Shown here piece by piece: positions 58,570 to 64,000 of a stretch of 64,000 nucleotides of DNA. The position numbers and the translations under genes were made by a program. The stretch is from Sphingomonas lycopersici (GTDB lineage: Bacteria > Pseudomonadota > Alphaproteobacteria > Sphingomonadales > Sphingomonadaceae): assembly GCF_026130605.1 (NCBI RefSeq), contig NZ_JANFAU010000012.1:1-64000 (forward strand), written 5' to 3'. Each line of letters begins with the position of its first letter. The stretch's first letter is position 1. Below the pieces are notes generated by a model that was not told the DNA's origin, made no database searches, and saw nothing but the letters and a program-made list of their open reading frames with translations.

Positions 58570-60255
58570 ATGAAAACCGAGCTGGACCTCAAGATGGACG
58601 CGGTGATGGCTGCGATGACCGCCGAGGGAGGTCCGCTTGCGCTGACGGAGATCGAGCGATTCGGCCGCAAGCTGCCGGTGATCGCCGCCGCGCCGCCGAC
58701 GCTGGGGGCCTATGTCGCGCATTTCTGCAACGAGCATCAGGCGACCGAATTCCTCGTCGCGGGGGACGAGCGGCTGACCTTCGGCGCGGTATATGCCGCC
58801 GCGACCCAGGTGGCCGCGGCGCTGGTCGGCGGGTTCGGGGTGAAGAAGGGCGATCGCGTCGGGATCGCGGCGCGCAACTCGCCGGCGTGGATCACGCTCT
58901 ATTTCGGCATCCTGCTGGCCGGCGGGGTCGCCACCTTGCTCAACGGCTGGTGGCAGGCCGACGAGTTCCGCGAGGCGATCGAGGATGTCGATTGCTCGCT
59001 GGTCTTCGCCGACGGCCCGCGCGCCGCGCGGCTGGCGACGATCGCGGGGCTCCGCGCGCAGGTCGTCACCTTCGACGATACGTTGCCGCTGGCCGGGGCG
59101 TTGGCCGGGGTCACCACCCGCGATGTCGGCGCGCTCCCCGCGATCGGCCCGGACGATCATGCGACGATCCTGTTCACCTCGGGCTCGACCGGGCGGTCGA
59201 AGGGCGCGCTCTCGACGCATCGTCAGGTGGTGCAGGGGGTGTTCAACTATCTCTCCTCGGCGATGATGATGCTGGCGATCGCGACGCAGGACGGCGAGGT
59301 GAGCACGCTCCAGCCCTCCACCCTGCTCAACGTGCCCTTGTTCCACGTCACCGCCGAGGTGCCGGTGATGCTGATGTCGCTCGCGATCGGGCGCAAGTTG
59401 GTGCTGATGCCGAAATGGGATGCCGAAGAGGCGATGCGGCTGATCGAGAAGGAGAAGATCACCTATTTCGTCGGGGTGCCGCTGATGAGCTTCGAGATGC
59501 TCACCCACCCCAACCGGCACAAATATGATCTGTCGACGATGACCGACATCGCCGCCGGCGGCGCGCCGCGCCCGGTGGAGCATGTCCGCCGCATCCACGA
59601 GGAGATGCAGGGCGCGCCGCTGATCGGTTACGGGCTCACCGAAACCAACGGGGTGGGAACGGGCAATCTGCGCGACAATTATCTCGCCAAGCCCAATTCG
59701 GCGGGGCGGCCGACCCTGCCGTTGGTCGATCTCGCGATCCTCGACGATGCCGGGCGGCCGCTCGCGACGGGGCAGCGCGGCGAGGTGTGTATCCGCTCGG
59801 TGGCCAATTTCGAACTCTACTGGGGCCGCCCCGACGCGACCGCCGAGGCCTTCACCGCCGACGGCTATTTCCGCACCGGCGACATCGGCTATCTCGACGA
59901 GGACGGCTATCTGTTCATCGTCGACCGCAAGAAGGACATCATCATTCGCGGCGGCGAGAATATCAGCTGCCAGGAGGTCGAGGCGGCGCTCTACGAGCAT
60001 CCTGCGGTGGCTGAGGCGGCGGTGTTCGGGCTGGCCGACGAGAAGTTCGGCGAGGTGCCCGGCGCGGTGGTCCATCCGGCCGAGGGTGCTTCATTGTCGT
60101 CCGAAGAGCTGACCGACTTTCTCCTCAAGCATATCGCGGCGTTCAAGGTGCCGGCGAGGATCTGGATCGTCGCCGATCCGCTGCCGCGGCTGGGGACCGA
60201 GAAGATCGACAAGGTATCGCTGCGCGCGAAATATCGTGCCCTGGTGGCGGCCTGA
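58570..60255 (+). CDS. Adenylate-forming acyl-CoA ligase-like enzyme
   Basis: 561 aa. Class I adenylate-forming (ANL) fold. Motifs are ILFTSGSTGRSKGALSTHRQ (P-loop-like A3, about 196-215), GYGLTETNG (A5), GYFRTGDIGYLDEDGYL (A7), DRKKDIIIRGGENIS (A8) and LPRLGTEKIDK (A10), which keeps its catalytic lysine while the usual G before K is E. It likely activates a fatty or aromatic carboxylic acid as a CoA thioester. The substrate is unknown. It is divergent from lgt, with the starts 65 bp apart. Confidence 0.88.
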   Translation: MKTELDLKMDAVMAAMTAEGGPLALTEIERFGRKLPVIAAAPPTLGAYVAHFCNEHQATEFLVAGDERLTFGAVYAAATQVAAALVGGFGVKKGDRVGIAARNSPAWITLYFGILLAGGVATLLNGWWQADEFREAIEDVDCSLVFADGPRAARLATIAGLRAQVVTFDDTLPLAGALAGVTTRDVGALPAIGPDDHATILFTSGSTGRSKGALSTHRQVVQGVFNYLSSAMMMLAIATQDGEVSTLQPSTLLNVPLFHVTAEVPVMLMSLAIGRKLVLMPKWDAEEAMRLIEKEKITYFVGVPLMSFEMLTHPNRHKYDLSTMTDIAAGGAPRPVEHVRRIHEEMQGAPLIGYGLTETNGVGTGNLRDNYLAKPNSAGRPTLPLVDLAILDDAGRPLATGQRGEVCIRSVANFELYWGRPDATAEAFTADGYFRTGDIGYLDEDGYLFIVDRKKDIIIRGGENISCQEVEAALYEHPAVAEAAVFGLADEKFGEVPGAVVHPAEGASLSSEELTDFLLKHIAAFKVPARIWIVADPLPRLGTEKIDKVSLRAKYRALVAA

Positions 60256-60272
60256 TCCGTTCACGTGCGCTT

Positions 60273-60343
60273 ACCACCCCGGCGAAGGCCGGGGTCCAGT
60301 TACGACCGGCCCGATGCTGGACCCCGGCCTTCGCCGGGGTGGT
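60273..60343. repeat. Palindromic repeat (CACCCCGGCGAAGG family), copy 3
   Basis: ACCACCCCGGCGAAGGCCGG opens and CCGGCCTTCGCCGGGGTGGT closes a near-perfect palindrome. The middle TCCAGTTACGACCGGCCCGA matches copy 1 exactly. Confidence 0.85.
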
Positions 60344-60440
60344 AGGCAGAGGCGGATGCTCTGGCCCCTTTTGTCCCCGCGAAGGCGGGAGCACAAAGGG
60401 GTGACGCGAGAAGACTGGCGGATGTCGAGCCACCCGCCTA

Positions 60441-62663
60441 GTGGCTAACGCGATGGTCACGCGACGCAATCTGCTCGTTACCGGCGGGGCCGGGCTGGGG
60501 CTGCTGGTCGCCTGGGCGGTGTGGCCGCGCAGCTTCGCGCCCAATCTCGTCGCAGCGCCGGGCGAGACGATCTACAATGCGTGGCTCAAGATCGCGACCG
60601 ACGGGCAGGTCACCGTCGCGGTGCCGCAGGCCGAGCACGGGCAGGGGGTGTGGACCGCGCTGCCGCAGATCCTCGCCGACGAGCTCGGCGCCGACTGGCG
60701 CACGATCGGGGTCGAGCCCGCGCCGCTCAACCCGCTCTACGCCAACCCGCTCGCCGCCGACATCCTGTTCGCCGGCAGCTATGATCGCATTCCCGAAGCG
60801 TTGCGCCGCGAACATGCCGTGCGCGGCGCGCTGATGCTGACCGGCGGGTCGACCTCGATCCGCCAGTTCGAGCCCGCGCTGCGCGCGGCGGGAGCGGCAG
60901 CGCGGGTGCTGCTGTGCAAGGCCGCGGCGAAGCGCTGGGGCGCGGATTGGGAGACGTGCGAGACGAACGCCGGCTTCGTCACCGCGGGGAAAAACAAGTT
61001 GCGCTTCGCCGATCTGGCGGCGGAGGCGGTAGCGTTCGATCTGCCCGCCGAGCTGCCGATGCGGATCGGCGACGAAGGGCGGCTGACCGGTCGGGCGGTG
61101 CCGCGGCTCGACGTGCCGGCCAAGGTCGACGGCTCGGCGACCTTCGCCGCCGACGTGCGATTGCCCGATATGGTGTTCGCCAGCATCATGCAGGGGCCGG
61201 TCGGCGATTCCCGATTGGTGCGGATCGACAAGGCGGCCGCCCAGCGGGTGCCAGGGACGATCGCGGTGATCGAGAACGAGCGCTGGGTCGCGACGCTGGC
61301 GAGCAATTGGTGGGCGGCGAATCGCGCGCTGACCGCGCTCGCGCCGCGGTTCGCGACCCGCGGCGCCCCGGTCGACGATCGCCATATCGCGGCGGCGCTC
61401 GATGCGGCGCTGGCGCGGCCGGGGCAACGCTTCGCCAAAACGGGGGACATCGCCGCGGTGATGGACGGCCCCGGCCGGGTCACCGCGGACTATCATGTCG
61501 CCCCCGTTTTCCACGCCGCGATCGAGCCGCCGTGCGCGACCGCCTGGTATCACGGCGACCGGCTGGAATTGTGGCTGGGGACGCAGGCGCCCGGGCTAGC
61601 GCGCGAGGCGGCGGCGCGCGCGATCGGCATCGCGCCGGGGGCGGTGGTGCTCCACCCGACGTTGATCGGCGGATCGTTCGGCGCGGCGCTCGAATGCGAT
61701 ATCGCGGCGCAGGCGGCGATCGTCGCGGCGAAGACCAAGCGCCCGGTGCAGCTCGTCTGGTCGCGGCGCGAGGCGCTGGCGCGCGATTGCGTCCGCGCCC
61801 CGGCACGCGCGCGGATGACCGCGCGGCTCGGCGGCAACGGCGCGATCCTCGGCTGGCGCGCACAGATCGCCGCCCCCGCCACCGGACGCGAACTCGCGAT
61901 GCGGCTGATGCCGGGCGACGCCGTGGTCGCGGCCGCACGCGCCTTGCCCGAGGCCGCCGACGGCTATGCGGTCGCGGGGGCGGTGCCGTCGTACCGCACC
62001 GGCGGATGCCTCGTCGAACATCATCCGGCGGAGATCGGGCTGCCCAGCGGGCATCTGCGCGGCGGCGCGCACGGCTATACCTGTTTCTTCACCGAATGTT
62101 TCATCGACGAGCTGGCGCATCGCGCCGGGGCGGAGCCGATGTCGTGGCGGATCGGGATGCTGCGCGACGCGCGGCTCGCGCGTTGCCTGTCGACCGCGGC
62201 GTCGCTCGGCGGGTGGGACGGCGGCGGCGACGGCAGCGGGCAGGGAATCGCCTGCCACGCGATGGCGGGAAGCTATATCGCGGTGATGGCGGAGGCGTCG
62301 ATCGACGTCTCGGGCAGCCCGCGGGTCGAGCGGCTGGTCGCGGCGGTCGATTGCGGGCGGCAGGTCAACCCCGATCTGATCCGCCAGCAGATCGAGGGTG
62401 GGTTGATCTTCGGGCTCGCCGCGGCCACCGCCAGCGCGGTGGAGATCGATCGCAACCTTGTCACCGCGCGCCGGCTGGGCGACCTCGGGCTGCCGCGGCT
62501 CGCCGACATGCCCGACATCACCGTCGAGCTGCTTCCGAGCAATGCCGATCCCGGCGGGGTCAGCGACCTCGGGATGGTCGCGGTCGCCCCGGCGGTGGTC
62601 AACGCGCTCGCCACCGTGGCGGGCAAGCGGCTGCGCACCCTGCCGTTCGGAGCGATCGCATGA
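60441..62663 (+). CDS. Molybdopterin-binding dehydrogenase subunit (IorB-like)
   Basis: 740 aa from a GTG at 60441, or 736 aa from the ATG at 60453. A Tat-type signal (RRNLLVTGGAGLGLLVAWAV) points to the periplasm. The body is the xanthine-dehydrogenase/isoquinoline-1-oxidoreductase beta-subunit fold: QAEHGQGVWTALPQILADEL, IGGSFGAALECD, GLPSGHLRGGAHG and GRQVNPDLIRQQIEGG for molybdopterin binding. The usual [2Fe-2S] alpha subunit gene is not beside it. It may be an orphan aldehyde or N-heterocycle oxidoreductase. hemH overlaps its stop. Confidence 0.82.
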   Translation: MANAMVTRRNLLVTGGAGLGLLVAWAVWPRSFAPNLVAAPGETIYNAWLKIATDGQVTVAVPQAEHGQGVWTALPQILADELGADWRTIGVEPAPLNPLYANPLAADILFAGSYDRIPEALRREHAVRGALMLTGGSTSIRQFEPALRAAGAAARVLLCKAAAKRWGADWETCETNAGFVTAGKNKLRFADLAAEAVAFDLPAELPMRIGDEGRLTGRAVPRLDVPAKVDGSATFAADVRLPDMVFASIMQGPVGDSRLVRIDKAAAQRVPGTIAVIENERWVATLASNWWAANRALTALAPRFATRGAPVDDRHIAAALDAALARPGQRFAKTGDIAAVMDGPGRVTADYHVAPVFHAAIEPPCATAWYHGDRLELWLGTQAPGLAREAAARAIGIAPGAVVLHPTLIGGSFGAALECDIAAQAAIVAAKTKRPVQLVWSRREALARDCVRAPARARMTARLGGNGAILGWRAQIAAPATGRELAMRLMPGDAVVAAARALPEAADGYAVAGAVPSYRTGGCLVEHHPAEIGLPSGHLRGGAHGYTCFFTECFIDELAHRAGAEPMSWRIGMLRDARLARCLSTAASLGGWDGGGDGSGQGIACHAMAGSYIAVMAEASIDVSGSPRVERLVAAVDCGRQVNPDLIRQQIEGGLIFGLAAATASAVEIDRNLVTARRLGDLGLPRLADMPDITVELLPSNADPGGVSDLGMVAVAPAVVNALATVAGKRLRTLPFGAIA

Positions 62664-63664
62664 TCCCGGCCGATCATCCCCCGGTCGCGCCGCCGCGCGT
62701 CGGCGTGCTGCTGATCAACCTCGGCACCCCCGATGCGCCCGACCCCAAGGCGGTGCGGCGCTATCTCGCCGAATTCCTCTCCGATCCGCGCGTCGTCGAG
62801 CTGCCGCAATGGCTGTGGCAGCCGATCCTGCGCGGCGCGGTGCTGACGACGCGGCCGCGCAAATCGGCGCATGCCTATCAGCAGGTGTGGAGCGCGCAAG
62901 GCTCGCCGCTCGCCGCGATCACCCGTGCGCAGGCGACCGCGCTGCGCGACGCCTTCGACCCGGCGGTGATGGTCGATTGGGCGATGCGCTACGGCAATCC
63001 CGCGATCGGCGATCGGCTCGCCGCGCTCAAGGCGGCGGGGTGCGAGCGCATCCTGATCGCGCCGCTCTACCCGCAATATTGCGCCGCGACGACCGCTACC
63101 GCCAACGACCGCGCCTTCGCCGCGCTCGCCGCGATGCGCTGGCAACCGGCGATCCGCACCTTGCCGCCCTATCACGACGATCCGGCCTATATCGCGGCAT
63201 TGAAGCAATCGGTGGAGGCCGAGCTGGCGCGGCTCGATTTCGCGCCCGAGGCCTTGGTCGTCAGCTTCCACGGCATGCCCGCGCGGACGCTCGCGCTCGG
63301 CGATCCCTATCATTGCCAATGCCTCAAGACCGCGCGGCTGCTCGGCGAGGCATTGGGGCGGCAAGTGACGGTGACCTTCCAGTCGCGCTTCGGCCGCGCG
63401 CGCTGGCTCGAACCGGCGACCGATGCGACGCTCGCCGCGCTGCCGGAGCAGGGGGTGACGCGGGTCGCGGTGGTCGCGCCGGGCTTCTCCGCCGATTGCC
63501 TCGAGACGCTGGAGGAACTGGCGATCCGCGGGCGCGAGACCTTCCTCGGCGCCGGCGGGCGGTCGTTCGCTTATCTGCCGTGCCTCAACGCGTCCGCGCC
63601 CGGTGTGGAAATGTTACAGGCAATCCTCGCGCGGGAGCTTGAAGGTTGGGTTCCCCGCCCGTAG
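62660..63664 (+). CDS. hemH: Ferrochelatase
   Basis: 334 aa from the ATG at 62660, overlapping the upstream stop (ATGA). It inserts Fe2+ into protoporphyrin IX to make haem. VGVLLINLGTPDAPDPKAVR (14-33), the MRYGNPAIG metal region, LYPQYCAATTAT and SFHGMPARTLALGDPYHCQC (catalytic histidine in FHGMP) are intact. Haem is needed for the ctaCD oxidase elsewhere in this window. It is full length. Confidence 0.96.
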   Translation: MIPADHPPVAPPRVGVLLINLGTPDAPDPKAVRRYLAEFLSDPRVVELPQWLWQPILRGAVLTTRPRKSAHAYQQVWSAQGSPLAAITRAQATALRDAFDPAVMVDWAMRYGNPAIGDRLAALKAAGCERILIAPLYPQYCAATTATANDRAFAALAAMRWQPAIRTLPPYHDDPAYIAALKQSVEAELARLDFAPEALVVSFHGMPARTLALGDPYHCQCLKTARLLGEALGRQVTVTFQSRFGRARWLEPATDATLAALPEQGVTRVAVVAPGFSADCLETLEELAIRGRETFLGAGGRSFAYLPCLNASAPGVEMLQAILARELEGWVPRP

Positions 63665-63696
63665 CCTTGGGCTCGGCTGTGACGAGGGAGAATCCG

Positions 63697-64000
63697 ATGG
63701 CACGTGTTGCGGTGGTGACCGGTGGGACGCGAGGGATCGGCGAAGCGATCAGCGTCGCGTTACGCGACAAGGGAGTCACGGTGGCGGCGAATTACGCCGG
63801 CAACGACAGCCGTGCGAAGGAGTTTACCGAGCGGACCGGCATCCCCGCCTATAAATGGGACGTCGCCGATTACGATGCGTGCCAGGAGGGCTGCGCGCGC
63901 GTCGCGGCGGAACTCGGCCCGATCGACATCGTGGTCAACAATGCCGGCATCACCCGCGACGGCACGATCCTCAAGATGACCTACCAGATGTGGAAGGACG
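63697..64000 (+). CDS. phbB: Acetoacetyl-CoA reductase, N-terminal part
   Basis: The first 101 aa run to the right window edge. The short-chain dehydrogenase has the NAD(P) motif TGGTRGIG (8-15) and the IVVNNAGITRDGTILKM block typical of PhaB/PhbB, which reduces acetoacetyl-CoA for polyhydroxybutyrate. GAGGGAG precedes the ATG. The truncation is due to the window only. Confidence 0.85.
   Translation, partial: MARVAVVTGGTRGIGEAISVALRDKGVTVAANYAGNDSRAKEFTERTGIPAYKWDVADYDACQEGCARVAAELGPIDIVVNNAGITRDGTILKMTYQMWKD

Overview
The window is very GC-rich DNA with the gene content of a sphingomonad-type alphaproteobacterium (Sphingomonadales). The evidence is a gene transfer agent (GTA)-type cluster, a MucR/Ros regulator, hutF-type histidine degradation, a DUF6456 protein, a PhaB-type reductase start, OmpA with a poly-proline linker, and many GC-rich palindromic intergenic repeats. 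It looks like an assembled contig: the first ~60 bases are an almost pure G homopolymer (probable artefact), the first gene lacks its start, and the last gene runs off the right edge.

Layout. 0-6 kb: envelope/glycan genes (membrane glycosyltransferase-like fragment, DUF2334 deacetylase-like protein, two GT4 glycosyltransferases, a multi-pass membrane protein, a DUF2141 exported protein). 5.8-9.5 kb: a leftward, mostly start/stop-overlapping run pyrE-pdxJ-acpS-lepB-AI-2E-type permease. 9.7-12.5 kb: ctaC-ctaD followed directly by a strong terminator, with none of the usual ctaB/ctaG/ctaE genes. 12.6-14.3 kb: epoxide hydrolase and MucR-like regulator. 14.7-22.3 kb: complete histidine utilisation locus, hutI-hutH-hutG-hutU leftward and hutF-hutC rightward, with a candidate HutC operator between. 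22.5-27.2 kb: XRE regulator, DUF6456 protein, DapF-like epimerase, methyltransferase, ClC channel.

27.5-45.3 kb: a full GTA-like head-tail cluster on the plus strand (small and large terminase, portal, DUF6127, prohead protease, capsid, spike-base protein, head-tail connectors, tail tube, chaperones, tape measure, distal tail, DUF2163, NlpC/P60, baseplate protein, DUF2793), with no integrase, repressor or replication genes. It differs from the RcGTA plan in several ways: a strong promoter and a structured leader; a 979-aa spike-like protein with a coupled 33-aa ORF inserted between terminase and portal; a short capsid protein; a DUF2460 protein fused to a TIM-barrel-like region together with a short gp15 homologue; and palindromic repeats inside the operon, one of which has apparently removed the 5' end of the g10.1 homologue. 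A GH108 endolysin plus 3TM holin pair at 50.9-51.9 kb is a plausible lysis cassette for the same particle.

45.4-64 kb: housekeeping and envelope genes: OmpA, ugd, VOC protein, YgfZ/CAF17-like protein, pyrC, Yip1-like protein, hslVU, an lgt-midA-GNAT-pgeF run, acyl-CoA ligase-like enzyme, orphan molybdopterin subunit, hemH, and the start of an acetoacetyl-CoA reductase gene. I saw no tRNA, rRNA, CRISPR array or insertion sequence.
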